DNA from: Candidatus Angelobacter sp.
GTDB taxonomy: Bacteria; Verrucomicrobiota; Verrucomicrobiia; Limisphaerales; AV2
Length of the DNA stretch: 44,557 bases
Assembly: GCA_035607015.1 (NCBI GenBank)
Contig: DATNDF010000497.1
Coordinates: 1-44,557 of the forward strand
Direction of reading: 5' to 3'
Positions within the stretch are counted from its first letter, which is position 1; each line of letters begins with the position of its first letter. Below are positions 32,576 through 41,197 of this stretch, in pieces. The position numbers were made by a program, and so were the translations under genes. Under the pieces are notes generated by a model. It was not told where the DNA came from. It ran no database searches and saw nothing but the letters and a program-made list of their open reading frames with translations.

Positions 32576-34978
32576 ATGATCAAAAAATTCGCAACTGCAT
32601 TCGCTTCATTATTTTTCCTGACCGGCGCACAGGCGGCCAACTGGTACGTGCGGCCAACTGCGTCGGGCTCGAACAGCGGCACGGACTGGAACAATGCGTG
32701 GACGATTTCCAGCATAGCTTGGGGAAACGTCAAGCCAGGGGACACCGTCTGGCTGGCCGGGGGGAATTACTCCAGTTCGTTAAAGCCGGGAGCCAGCGGA
32801 GTTGCGGGAAACTTGATTTACATAAAACGAGTCCTGGCTACGGACAACGTCCCGGTAGGAGCGGTTGGCTGGAACAGTTCATTCGACTCTCAAGTAACCT
32901 TGGCCCCGTCCAGCGGCGATGTGCTGTATTACGACGCTCCCAATATCGGCAGCTATATGTACATTGACGGACGGGTTGATAGCGGGATCAAACTTCAAAA
33001 AGCCAATACCGGAGGCGAGATTTATCCCGGCTGCATTCATTTTGCCGACGGATCGTCAGGCCAGCATGACATAACGTTCTCAAACGTTGACTTGGCCGGA
33101 CCATTCGGCTCAGCCAGCAGCGGTTCGCCCAACTCTTATTTTCAGGCCTTTTCCATCCGTTCGTGGAGTGGCTCAGCTTTTAATCAAATCGGTCCTAACA
33201 TACTCGTGACACATTGCCGGTTGCACGGCTCGGTCAACCTCGCGATTCTGGTAAACGCTACCGGCGTCACGTTCGATTCGTGCAAATGGTACGACAACTT
33301 GGTGGGCAACTCGAATTTTCACCAAAATATGTGCGAATTCCTTTCCTCCGGTAACATCACGTGGAAGAACTGCGAGTTCTATAATTGGGCCGTCGAAGGC
33401 ATCATGCCTTACGGCAACGCGACCGGTCCGATCTACATTTACGGCTGCGTCTTTCACGATGGAGTTTCGGTTGCTCGTGTTCTCGAACCGTTCTCCTCGT
33501 ATCAGTTGTTCTTTTGCAATAATACCATCTACAACGTGCCATTAGGGGTGTATTCGAGCAGCGGTGGCGGCTCATGGAGCGCAGGAAGCCAGGCGAGGAA
33601 CAACATTTATTGGAACGTCTCTTTGGGCGGACTCGTTCCTCCGGACAGTGATTACGAGTTTTCCAGCGGAAGCGTCAGCGGTGCTCATTCGATCGGCAGT
33701 GGTTCAAATCCGTTCGTGAACCTCGCGGGTGCGGATTTTCATCTTACGTCAACCATTGGCGCCAAATATCCACGAGACAAAGGCGTGGCAATGGCCTCGA
33801 CTTACAACACTGATAAGGATGGGAACATCCGTGGTACCGACGGTGCATGGGACGTTGGAGCCTACGAGTACTCCGTTGGCGGCCCAAGCACCAACGCGGC
33901 GATTTTGGTCAGTCCCCCCAGCCAGAATTTTGGCACCGTCTTGGTCGGCACAACCAACAGTCTGACCTTTTCTGTGCAGAACGTGGGTGGCGCGACATTG
34001 ACGGGGACGGCCAGCGTGCCCGCTCCGTTCAGCATTGTTTCCGGTGGAACTTACAGTCTGGCTGCTAACCAGAGTCAAAATGTAACCGTCCGCTTTGTTC
34101 CTCTGACGGCCGGCCTCGCAAGCAGTGTTGTTACTTTCACCGGTGGCGGCGGCGCGACTGCGGCGGTCGCCGCGACCGTCACCCTTCCAGCCCCAACGGT
34201 CTCTGCGATTACCCAGAGCAGCGCGGACGTGGATCCCGGCAGGGCAGGCCTCCAAATCTTCGCCGGCTCGGTGGTTCAGTATTCTGGTTCCGCTTCCGAT
34301 CCCAGCGGTCTCCCGTTAACATGGCAATGGATCTACACGGTCAACGGTGGGCCCGAGGTCGTTTTGCAGAGCGGTGCGGGCACGGTGCCCGGCGTTTCCT
34401 TCAACTATGTGGCGGGCACTGCCGGGAACACATACGTGTGGAAACTACGCGTCAGCAATGGAACCGTTACCGCGGAGTCAGCTTTGACGGTCGGTGTGGA
34501 GGCTTCACCCCCGCCCGCAGGCACACTCACTTTTGCGGGGGGATCGGGTGTTCTGACTGCTCCTTTTGTCGTGGCGAGCGGCTATGTTTCCCAACCGGTC
34601 GAGACCGGTGTCACGAACGGCGGCCAGGCGGTTTATAGTTTCACAACTACCAACTCGGGCGATTACGTTATCCAGGTGTTGGTGAATGCAGCCAATGACG
34701 GAGCAAACTCTTTTTACGTTAATATTGACGGTCAGCCGCAGGATCCTGATATGATTTGTGACCTCCCGCTCACCACCGGCTTTGAGCAGCGAATTGTTAG
34801 TTGGCGCGGAAACGGCACGTTTGACAACGACCAATTCATCCCGAAGGTCTTCACCCTGGCCCCGGGGCCGCATCAACTTGTCGTCGTCGGGCGGGAAGCG
34901 AATGTGCAATTGCAGAGCCTGTCGGTTTTACTATTGCCGACGACTCCACGAAATGTGCATGTGGTGGCGAGCCCCTGA
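32576..34978 (+). CDS. Secreted right-handed beta-helix protein with choice-of-anchor D domain
   Basis: An 800-residue exported protein with signal peptide MIKKFATAFASLFFLTGAQA. The first half starts NWYVRPTASGSNSGTDWNNAW and shows repeated short strands typical of a right-handed parallel beta-helix (pectin lyase-like), found in polysaccharide-binding or lyase proteins. About residues 440-525 form a choice-of-anchor D domain (QNFGTVLVGTTNSLTFSVQN, VRFVPLTAGLASSVVTF). An Ig/PKD-like domain follows, then a C-terminal jelly-roll-like domain resembling carbohydrate-binding modules (YVIQVLVNAANDGANSFYVN). No catalytic residues could be assigned and no PEP-CTERM or sortase signal is present. A sigma-54-type promoter lies upstream. 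Likely role, by inference: binding or cleaving the exported polymer. Confidence 0.82.
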   Translation: MIKKFATAFASLFFLTGAQAANWYVRPTASGSNSGTDWNNAWTISSIAWGNVKPGDTVWLAGGNYSSSLKPGASGVAGNLIYIKRVLATDNVPVGAVGWNSSFDSQVTLAPSSGDVLYYDAPNIGSYMYIDGRVDSGIKLQKANTGGEIYPGCIHFADGSSGQHDITFSNVDLAGPFGSASSGSPNSYFQAFSIRSWSGSAFNQIGPNILVTHCRLHGSVNLAILVNATGVTFDSCKWYDNLVGNSNFHQNMCEFLSSGNITWKNCEFYNWAVEGIMPYGNATGPIYIYGCVFHDGVSVARVLEPFSSYQLFFCNNTIYNVPLGVYSSSGGGSWSAGSQARNNIYWNVSLGGLVPPDSDYEFSSGSVSGAHSIGSGSNPFVNLAGADFHLTSTIGAKYPRDKGVAMASTYNTDKDGNIRGTDGAWDVGAYEYSVGGPSTNAAILVSPPSQNFGTVLVGTTNSLTFSVQNVGGATLTGTASVPAPFSIVSGGTYSLAANQSQNVTVRFVPLTAGLASSVVTFTGGGGATAAVAATVTLPAPTVSAITQSSADVDPGRAGLQIFAGSVVQYSGSASDPSGLPLTWQWIYTVNGGPEVVLQSGAGTVPGVSFNYVAGTAGNTYVWKLRVSNGTVTAESALTVGVEASPPPAGTLTFAGGSGVLTAPFVVASGYVSQPVETGVTNGGQAVYSFTTTNSGDYVIQVLVNAANDGANSFYVNIDGQPQDPDMICDLPLTTGFEQRIVSWRGNGTFDNDQFIPKVFTLAPGPHQLVVVGREANVQLQSLSVLLLPTTPRNVHVVASP

Positions 34979-35126
34979 TTCGCTTCCGACCTCATCGCGC
35001 TGAACAGCATGCGACGGACGCTCCTCTCCTGAGCCACCCGAGGTTCTTACGACCAAGACCCGCAGGAATGTCGGCAAGTGGTGAGGCGCATCCTTCGGAT
35101 TCTCCAACAAGTCTCTCATAAACAAT

Positions 35127-35696
35127 GTGATCCTGCATTTGGCGAGACTGTGGTGTTTGACAAGGACGCGCGTACTTTGGGGTTGGCGGTTCCACTCGCT
35201 TGGCGCACGTTCTGTTGTCAGAAAATGCAGAATTGTTGTCAATCCCAAGGCGATCAGCATTGGCCACCATACGACGCTTTCGGATGACTGGTGTCTGGCT
35301 GATCTCAAACCATCACGACCCTCGACCGAGGCAAAGATAAAAATCGGCTCCTATTGCACTATTCTCCATGATTTCCAGTGCAATGCGGCGGCTTCGGTCG
35401 AAATTCAGGATTACGTGTTGATTGCTCCAAGGGTTTTCATAACCGACTCCGATCATGTCGTTGGCGAGAAGGCGGAACGAACAACGCGTTGTGGCGAATT
35501 TCGCACCCTGCCGGTGTTGATCGAACATGATTGCTGGCTGGGTGTCAACGCCGTCGTTCTGAAAGGCGTTAAAATTGGTCACCACTCGGTTATCGGCGCG
35601 AATGCAGTCGTAACCCGTGACGTACCCCCGTACAGCACGGTGGTTGGCGTCCCGGGCAAGGTGGTTGGACAAAAACACCCTCGCCCGGCTTCCTGA
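35127..35696 (+). CDS. Hexapeptide-repeat O-acetyltransferase (WcaF/maltose acetyltransferase-like)
   Basis: A 189-residue left-handed beta-helix acyltransferase. Hexapeptide repeats run from about residue 70 (AKIKIGSYCTILHDFQCNAAASVEIQDYVLIAPRVFI) through TDSDHVVGEK, and then CWLGVNAVVLKGVKIGHHSVIGANAVVTRDVPPYSTVVGVPGK. The DSDH stretch carries the catalytic histidine typical of sugar O-acetyltransferases. The N-terminal 35 residues are basic and partly hydrophobic and may be wrongly included; the start at 35127 is a GTG and no ribosome binding site is visible. It probably O-acetylates a residue of the polysaccharide. The next gene follows after 8 bases. Confidence 0.82.
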   Translation: MILHLARLWCLTRTRVLWGWRFHSLGARSVVRKCRIVVNPKAISIGHHTTLSDDWCLADLKPSRPSTEAKIKIGSYCTILHDFQCNAAASVEIQDYVLIAPRVFITDSDHVVGEKAERTTRCGEFRTLPVLIEHDCWLGVNAVVLKGVKIGHHSVIGANAVVTRDVPPYSTVVGVPGKVVGQKHPRPAS

Positions 35697-35704
35697 TCCA
35701 TCAC

Positions 35705-37138
35705 ATGCACAGCGCAGATCAATTGCCCGCCTCCAACCGGCTTCGATTGCTGGTTGCCATCGCGAGTTACGGGCAGAAGAATATTCCGTTCCTCAAGAAG
35801 ATAATTCAAAACTACAAGAGCATGGCGATGGATGTTGACATCGTGGTGCTCTCCGAGGCGCCTAAAGATGTCGGAGCCGGGGTCGAAATTGTGGTTGGAT
35901 TGCCCGACAAGAATCCGTGGTCCCTTCCCTTTGCTCACAAAGCGGAGATGGCACGGAACGCAGAGAAATACGATCTGTTTGTGTACACAGAGGATGACAT
36001 TGAAGTTGCCGAGGCCAACATCCAGGCTTTTTTACGCCTCACTGCTTCGCTGCAATCAGAGGAGATCGCCGGCTATCTTCGATACGAGATCGGGCCGGGT
36101 GCCACGAAGCTATTGACGGACGTGCATGGAGCCTTTCACTGGAAGCCGGAATCGGTTAAGCGTCGCGGCCCCCACATCGTGGCCGAGTTTACCAACGAGC
36201 ACGCAGGGTTCTACATACTAACGCAATCACAGTTGAAACGCGCGATTGCATCCGGAGGCTTCCTCAAGGCTCCCTACGAAGGAAGATACGGCCTGCCGGA
36301 AACTGCCGCGACAGACCCATATACGAGGTGTGGATTTCGTAAGGTCGTTTGTATCTCAATGCTTGATGATTTTCTTATTCGCCACATGTCCAATCTGTAC
36401 GTCGAACGTCATGGCGTTTCGCTCGACGCGTTCAGACAGCAGGTTCAAACGCTTACGGACATTTGTGACGGCAGGCACGTGGCGGAAACTCTTTGTGGGG
36501 TTGAGTCAAAACTGCTGCACGGAAGCTGGTCCAAGAGTTATTACGAGCAACCCGACGAAGAGCTAATTGAAATGATACCCAGCGAGACCGAGACGATCCT
36601 TTCGATCGGTTGCGGTTGCGGTGCCACTGAAGCAGCGGTCCAAAAACGAGGAGCCAAAGTCACGGTTTTGCCGCTCGATTCAGTCGTCGGCGCCTCGGCC
36701 GAGCGGTTGGGGATGGAAGTAATCTACGGGACGCTGGAAAACTGTCTCAGGGATTTGCGTGGCCGGCAGTTCCACTGCGTCCTGATAACAAATTTGCTTC
36801 ACTTGATGCGGGATCCGGGAAGCGCACTGCGGGATTTTGCGCGTTTCGTTCTGAAGGGCGGCACACTCGTGGCAGGCGGTCCGAATTTTAGCCGGGTTTC
36901 AATCTCCATCAGGCGGATCTGCGGTGACCTCGAAATCGGCAGGCTCACAAGTTTTGAGCAAAGCGGCATCAGCGTTTGTGGCCCCGGAACGCTTTCGAGA
37001 TGCATCAGAAAAGAAGGAATGCGCGTCACCGCGGTTCGCTGGCTCAACCACGCAACCGGCAGTCGGAAATTGGACCGGTACCGTGTGCGTTTCGGACGTC
37101 TGACCGCGAAGGACTGGATTTTCCAGGCGCGAAGATAA
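35705..37138 (+). CDS. Glycosyltransferase-like / SAM methyltransferase fusion
   Basis: A 477-residue two-part protein. Residues 1-270 resemble a GT-A domain: LRLLVAIASYGQKNIPFLKKII at the start, DLFVYTEDDIEVAEANI with an acidic EDD in the DxD place, and KAPYEGRYGLPETAATDPYTRCGF later. Residues about 290-477 are a class I methyltransferase: ILSIGCGCGATEAAVQKRGA (glycine motif, residues 299-308), then ITNLLHLMRDPGSALRDFARFVLKGGTLVAGGPN. Both halves look complete, so one chain could transfer a sugar and then methylate it, which could cap or modify the chain. The fusion is not obviously a frameshift product, since one frame runs through without break. Substrates unknown. Confidence 0.78.
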   Translation: MHSADQLPASNRLRLLVAIASYGQKNIPFLKKIIQNYKSMAMDVDIVVLSEAPKDVGAGVEIVVGLPDKNPWSLPFAHKAEMARNAEKYDLFVYTEDDIEVAEANIQAFLRLTASLQSEEIAGYLRYEIGPGATKLLTDVHGAFHWKPESVKRRGPHIVAEFTNEHAGFYILTQSQLKRAIASGGFLKAPYEGRYGLPETAATDPYTRCGFRKVVCISMLDDFLIRHMSNLYVERHGVSLDAFRQQVQTLTDICDGRHVAETLCGVESKLLHGSWSKSYYEQPDEELIEMIPSETETILSIGCGCGATEAAVQKRGAKVTVLPLDSVVGASAERLGMEVIYGTLENCLRDLRGRQFHCVLITNLLHLMRDPGSALRDFARFVLKGGTLVAGGPNFSRVSISIRRICGDLEIGRLTSFEQSGISVCGPGTLSRCIRKEGMRVTAVRWLNHATGSRKLDRYRVRFGRLTAKDWIFQARR

Positions 37139-37240
37139 TTGGTTTTGTGCGGGTATAAGGGAAACGGGTGATTCCGGTGGCGCCGTCTCCACGTTTGCAT
37201 GTTTATGGCACCCTGAACTCATGCATCGGATTTTGAATTT

Positions 37241-37816
37241 ATGAAGTCGCGACTCATCAATCTCTATCAACGTGCAAGAATCCTGAAGTACCGGTTTCTG
37301 TCACAATGTAAAAATGTACAGGGCACGCCGACAATCTATCAACCGGTCCAGTTCATGGGACAAGGCACGATCAAGTTTCACGGCAGGGTCAATCTCGGTG
37401 TCTATCCCTCGGCGTATTACTTCAGCGGATACATTTACATCGAGGCGCGCAGTCCGTCTTCCGTCATCGAAATCGAGGATGGGGCGTGGATCAACAACAA
37501 CTCGTTTCTCGTTAGTGATGGCCCGGGTATTTTTATCGGGAAAAAAACGATGTTGGGCACGCACTGTGAAGTCGTTGATTCGGATTTTCATGACACCCAT
37601 CCCGACCGGAGAATGAGTGGCGTTCCGAAAACAGGGCGTGTTGTCATTGGTGAGAACGTTCTTATCGGTTCAAACGTCAAGATCTTAAAAGGGGTCCGGA
37701 TCGGCAGGAACTCGATCATCGCGAACGGGTCTGTTGTTACACGATCATTTCCGGAGAACATGGTCATCTTCGGCAACCCGGCGAAAGGCGGCTTTGGCCT
37801 GACACCCGGCGACTAA
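37241..37816 (+). CDS. Hexapeptide-repeat acyltransferase (LbH family)
   Basis: A 191-residue left-handed beta-helix protein. Repeats appear from about residue 40 (GTIKFHGRVNLGVYPSAYYFSGYIYI), then GAWINNNSFLVSDGPGIFIGKKTMLGTHCEVVDSDFHDTHP with the catalytic-type histidine, then VVIGENVLIGSNVKILKGVRIGRNSIIANGSVVTRSFP and IFGNPAK. It most resembles O-acetyltransferases of the WbbJ/LpxA-like group in polysaccharide loci. It is the second such enzyme in the locus. It ends directly at the Wzx start (TAA followed by GTG). An adenine- and thymine-rich stretch with no strong ribosome binding site precedes the ATG. Confidence 0.85.
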   Translation: MKSRLINLYQRARILKYRFLSQCKNVQGTPTIYQPVQFMGQGTIKFHGRVNLGVYPSAYYFSGYIYIEARSPSSVIEIEDGAWINNNSFLVSDGPGIFIGKKTMLGTHCEVVDSDFHDTHPDRRMSGVPKTGRVVIGENVLIGSNVKILKGVRIGRNSIIANGSVVTRSFPENMVIFGNPAKGGFGLTPGD

Positions 37817-39400
37817 GTGATACGATCTCAACAATCGGGTTGCATCGAACCGGTTGAACCTACCGGGCACAAGAGCCAAGTGACCGACCCAGAAAAAAAA
37901 TCCTACGGCCAGATACTGAAATCCTCCGCACTGATCGGCAGCTCTTCGATGTTGAACATCGGGCTGGGAATCGTTCGGACGAAGGCGATGGCGGTTCTGT
38001 TGGGGCCAGCGGGAGTTGGCCTGCTGGGCCTTTATGGATCAATCGCCGACCTCACGCGCAGCATCGCCGGGATCGGTATCAACAGCAGTGGCGTCCGGCA
38101 GATTGCGGAAGCGGTCGGATCGGGTGACACCCTGCGCATCGCTCGAACGGTGACGGCGTTGCGCCGGGTGGCACTTTGCACGGGTGCGTTGGGGTCTCTC
38201 CTGCTTTGTGTCTTCAGCAAACCCGTGTCGCGGCTGACGTTTGGGGACACCGAACATGCGGGGTCCGTGGCATTACTGGCCGCCGCGGTTTTTTTTGGCG
38301 ACATCTCCGCCGCGCAGGGAGCGCTCGTTCAAGGAATGCGCCGTGTTGCTGATCTTGCCCGGATGAGCGTGCTGGGCGCCCTTTATGGAACAATTTTCAG
38401 CATTCCAATCGTTTACATTTATGGCGAGCGAGGAGTCGTGCCGTCCCTCGTGTGCGTCGCCGCAATGGGTATCGCAACGTCGTGGTGGTACGCTCGTAAA
38501 ATCAAAGTCGAGCGGATTGCCCGGAGCGTGCGGGAGGACGCCCACGAAGTGTCCGCCCTTTTGAAACTTGGAGTGGTCTTTATGGCGAGCGGGCTGATGA
38601 CGATGGGCATGGCCTATCTGGCCCGCACGATCATACTCCGAAAGGTTGGTGTCGAGGCGGCGGGTTTTTATCAGGCTGCGTGGGCGTTGAGCGGCATCTA
38701 TGTGGGGTTCATCCTGCAAGCGATGGGTGCGGATTTCTATCCGCGCCTCACAGCGGCTGCCAGCGACAACGTTCAATGCAACCGCCTTGTGAACGAACAA
38801 GCGGAAGTGAGCCTTTTGATGGCAGGGCCCGGCGTTCTGGCGACCCTCTCGTTTGCGCCGCTGGTCATCCAGCTTTTCTACTCGGCAAAATTCCAACCCG
38901 CCGTGGAGATCCTTCGTTGGAATTGTCTGGGAATGCTTCTACAAGTTGTCTCATGGCCGATGGGGTTTATCGTCCTGGCGAAGGGCGCACGGAACATCTT
39001 TTTCTGGGCTGAACTTGCCAGCAGCGTGGCTTATATCGTCATGGTTTGGGGAGGTGTTTTGCGGTTTGGTTTGCCGGGCGCGGGTATGGCGTTCTTTGGC
39101 TTATATGCGATCCACTGGGTCGGGATCTACATGATTGTCAGTCGGCTGAGCGGATTCCGCTGGTCAGCGTCGAATCGGCGGCTGGCATCGGTATTTTTGC
39201 CCCTGGTGGCCGGACTCTTTGCAGGCTGGTACTTTCTGCCTCGCGTTGCGACCGTCGCTTTGGGAGGGGCCGCCACACTGCTCAGCGGGATTTATTCGAT
39301 CAAGAGAGTTTGCGAGTTGGTGCCTCTGGGCAGACTCCCGAGACCTGTTCGGAGCCTGTTGCGACTCTTGAAATTGACTCCGCCGGACATGATCGCATGA
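37817..39400 (+). CDS. Wzx-type repeat-unit flippase (polysaccharide transporter)
   Basis: A 527-residue membrane protein of the MATE/Wzx superfamily with about 12 to 14 hydrophobic helices from residue 40 on. The start of the core, IGSSSMLNIGLGIVRTKAMAVLLGPAGVGLLGLYGSI, is typical of O-antigen translocases such as WzxE-like proteins, and the IAGIGINSSGVRQIAEA loop supports this. It moves undecaprenyl-linked repeat units across the inner membrane. The start is GTG at 37817, the base after the upstream TAA; a GTG at 37880 would shorten the polar N-terminal extension. It fits with the Wzy-like, Wzc-like and Wza-like proteins in the same locus. Confidence 0.88.
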   Translation: MIRSQQSGCIEPVEPTGHKSQVTDPEKKSYGQILKSSALIGSSSMLNIGLGIVRTKAMAVLLGPAGVGLLGLYGSIADLTRSIAGIGINSSGVRQIAEAVGSGDTLRIARTVTALRRVALCTGALGSLLLCVFSKPVSRLTFGDTEHAGSVALLAAAVFFGDISAAQGALVQGMRRVADLARMSVLGALYGTIFSIPIVYIYGERGVVPSLVCVAAMGIATSWWYARKIKVERIARSVREDAHEVSALLKLGVVFMASGLMTMGMAYLARTIILRKVGVEAAGFYQAAWALSGIYVGFILQAMGADFYPRLTAAASDNVQCNRLVNEQAEVSLLMAGPGVLATLSFAPLVIQLFYSAKFQPAVEILRWNCLGMLLQVVSWPMGFIVLAKGARNIFFWAELASSVAYIVMVWGGVLRFGLPGAGMAFFGLYAIHWVGIYMIVSRLSGFRWSASNRRLASVFLPLVAGLFAGWYFLPRVATVALGGAATLLSGIYSIKRVCELVPLGRLPRPVRSLLRLLKLTPPDMIA

Positions 39401-39461
39401 CAACAGAACGGTGGCGACCGAACATTCTAACAGCGGCAGTATCTCGCTTGTTTGAGTCCGA

Positions 39462-40688
39462 ATGAATTTTTTGCTCATCTACCCCAGTCCCGGGGTTTTG
39501 GGAGGAATTGAAACTCTAATCGCCCGATTGTCGCGGTGGCTGATCGGGAACGGGCATCGAGTGACCTTGCTCGCCGAAAAAGGCGGACAGTGGACAACGA
39601 TTCTTCCAGAAGAGGTGCGCTGCGTCGTTCTCGAGAGGCGATTCCGCGAGCTTCACTACTATTTTCATGCGAAACGGGTATTGAAAGATTTCATCATCGG
39701 TCCACCTGACGTGATAAAGAGTTTCGATATTCCATCCTCGTGGATCGCGTGCCAGTTGGCGACGTTGGCGGGAAACAATTGCAAGGTTCTCGCGGGAATC
39801 TACAACCCTTGTGTTTTCAAGTGGTACTATTCGACGAAATCGCTGCCATTCTGGGATGACAAGGTTTTCTGCGTAAAGAATTTTTTGGAAAACATTCCTG
39901 CGAACGCACGCATTTTCTGCTCTGTGGATCAAATTGAAGAACTGGAAGAAGTCCACCATCACAAAGGAGTCTTGTGGCCGCTTCCCATCGATTCCGTGGA
40001 ATTTGATCCGGCTGTGCGAAGGCCCAGGCCCGGTAAAATCGTTTCGATCGGCCGTCTGTCGCCGATGAAAGAGTACAACCTTTCGATGATCGACGTCGTA
40101 AGCAGTTTGATCCAAAGAGGGCACAACGTCAGATGGTCTGTTTACGGCGACGGCGAATATGCGTCGGCGATGAGGGCCCGAATCAAAGAGCGGAAGCTTG
40201 AGAGTGTGATCTCAATGGAAGGAACGATACCCTATCGGCTGTTATGGAAGGCTCTGGAAGACGCTTATGTATTCGTTGGTACTGGGACCTCGAGTTTGGA
40301 AGCCGCGCTTTTCAGAGTTCCGAGCGTGATTCCGGTAGCCTACGATCAGGACGGGCTAAGTTATGGTCCAATATATCGGCTTCCGCCGGGCAGTATCGGG
40401 CCGTCAAAGAATCGTCCGGAGTTTTCGAAAACGGCGGATGAAATCGAACGTATCCTCAAGCTGAGTCCCACTGAATATCGCACGGAGAGCGAGTTGGTTT
40501 TCCAGTATGTGCAGGACCACGTAATGGCGCGATCAATGGGGCGGTTTATGGAACTGGTGACACAGTGTGGTAGTGTAACGCCATCACGCTCCCTTTATCT
40601 GGCGAACTACATATCCTGGTTTTTGCGAAAAGCGATCAAGAGGCGGTCGAACGCCGGAGGCAATCACCACCCGGAAGAGCCAGTGTAA
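39462..40688 (+). CDS. GT4-type (GT-B) glycosyltransferase
   Basis: A 408-residue GT-B glycosyltransferase. It starts FLLIYPSPGVLGGIETLIARLSRWL, the usual GT4 loop. The C-terminal domain begins KIVSIGRLSPMKEYNLSMIDVV, then VRWSVYGDGEYASAMRARIKE and YVFVGTGTSSLEAALFRVPSVIP. In GT4 enzymes the last block normally has two glutamates seven residues apart; here the first is replaced by a non-acidic residue, with only the Glu of SSLEAA present, so the donor site is atypical. It is the last gene before a gap with a probable terminator and the second leader element. Specificity unknown. Confidence 0.85.
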   Translation: MNFLLIYPSPGVLGGIETLIARLSRWLIGNGHRVTLLAEKGGQWTTILPEEVRCVVLERRFRELHYYFHAKRVLKDFIIGPPDVIKSFDIPSSWIACQLATLAGNNCKVLAGIYNPCVFKWYYSTKSLPFWDDKVFCVKNFLENIPANARIFCSVDQIEELEEVHHHKGVLWPLPIDSVEFDPAVRRPRPGKIVSIGRLSPMKEYNLSMIDVVSSLIQRGHNVRWSVYGDGEYASAMRARIKERKLESVISMEGTIPYRLLWKALEDAYVFVGTGTSSLEAALFRVPSVIPVAYDQDGLSYGPIYRLPPGSIGPSKNRPEFSKTADEIERILKLSPTEYRTESELVFQYVQDHVMARSMGRFMELVTQCGSVTPSRSLYLANYISWFLRKAIKRRSNAGGNHHPEEPV

Positions 40689-40737
40689 AAAGGAGATTTC
40701 CGTTCCCAAGCGATTCCATCCGAAATGCCCCCTTCTC

Positions 40738-40758
40738 AAAGCCGAATCGTTCGGTTTT
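40738..40758 (+). terminator. Probable terminator after the glycosyltransferase
   Basis: CCGAA (40742-40746) pairs with TTCGG (40750-40754) around a 3-base loop, followed by TTTT. Flanking A and T bases extend the stem to nine pairs including one wobble. It lies 50 bases after the last glycosyltransferase stop and just before the second leader element, so it may separate the two transcription units. Confidence 0.5.
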
Positions 40759-40774
40759 GCAATGAATTCGCCTT

Positions 40775-40907
40775 TTTGAAGTGCAATCGCATTGCATAAT
40801 CAATCCAATCGGAACCGAAAGGTTGGTCTTTGCAAACAGGATCACTGTTTGTCGTTGGAAATCAATTGATGTTGCTATTTCCACTACCGGGTACGGAAGG
40901 AGCTAAA
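40775..40907 (+). promoter_or_regulatory. Shared leader element, copy B
   Basis: Begins with TTTGAAGTGCA (40775-40785), then ATTGCATAATCAATCC (40791-40806). The core TGCAAT-N3-ATTGCA (40782-40796) is a perfect inverted repeat. The distal block is GGTAC (40890-40894) and AAGGAGCTAAA (40897-40907). It corresponds to copy A at 16209-16343, with block spacing of 115 against 117. It also contains a hairpin at 40833-40851 and a second AATCAAT site near 40860. The leader-ORF ATG of copy A is missing here (CTAAAC in place of CTAAAT). It probably drives the secreted protein starting at 41198. Confidence 0.6.
40833..40851. repeat. Hairpin inside leader element B
   Basis: CAAACAG (40833-40839) and CTGTTTG (40845-40851) form a perfect 7-base stem with a 5-base loop. 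It has no T tract. It may be an operator or an RNA hairpin in the leader. No counterpart was found in copy A. Confidence 0.4.
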
Positions 40908-40925
40908 CACGGTTTCTGAGTTCTT

Positions 40926-41189
40926 GTGATTCAACTCGAAGAATCTATGCACCAGATACTGTTTTCAGCCCCTTTGAGCGGAGACACCAGTGCGAAAGCA
41001 TGGGTAAGGAGAATCATGTGTCCTGCACACTTGGAATATAACGGTCGCTCTCGCTCGGTTTGTTTCGATGAATACGTCAATTCGGAACCCTTGCTGAGTT
41101 CGGTCATCCTACGACTGGTGCTCTCACTGGCTACTGAAGCGGGATACGGTTGGTGGTGGACGCAAGCCTATTTGAGCTCCACGCGATAA
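40926..41189 (+). CDS. Doubtful small ORF between leader and secreted protein
   Basis: An 87-codon reading starting with GTG, ending 8 bases before the next gene. It has mixed composition and a weakly hydrophobic stretch (LLSSVILRLVLSLATEAGYGWWW), with no recognisable family. The AAGGAG of the leader is 23 bases before its start, too far for normal initiation. The gap 40689-41197 (509 bases) otherwise holds the terminator and leader element. It may be chance; kept because it fills the space between leader and gene. Confidence 0.25.
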   Translation: MIQLEESMHQILFSAPLSGDTSAKAWVRRIMCPAHLEYNGRSRSVCFDEYVNSEPLLSSVILRLVLSLATEAGYGWWWTQAYLSSTR

Positions 41190-41197
41190 TCCCTCCC

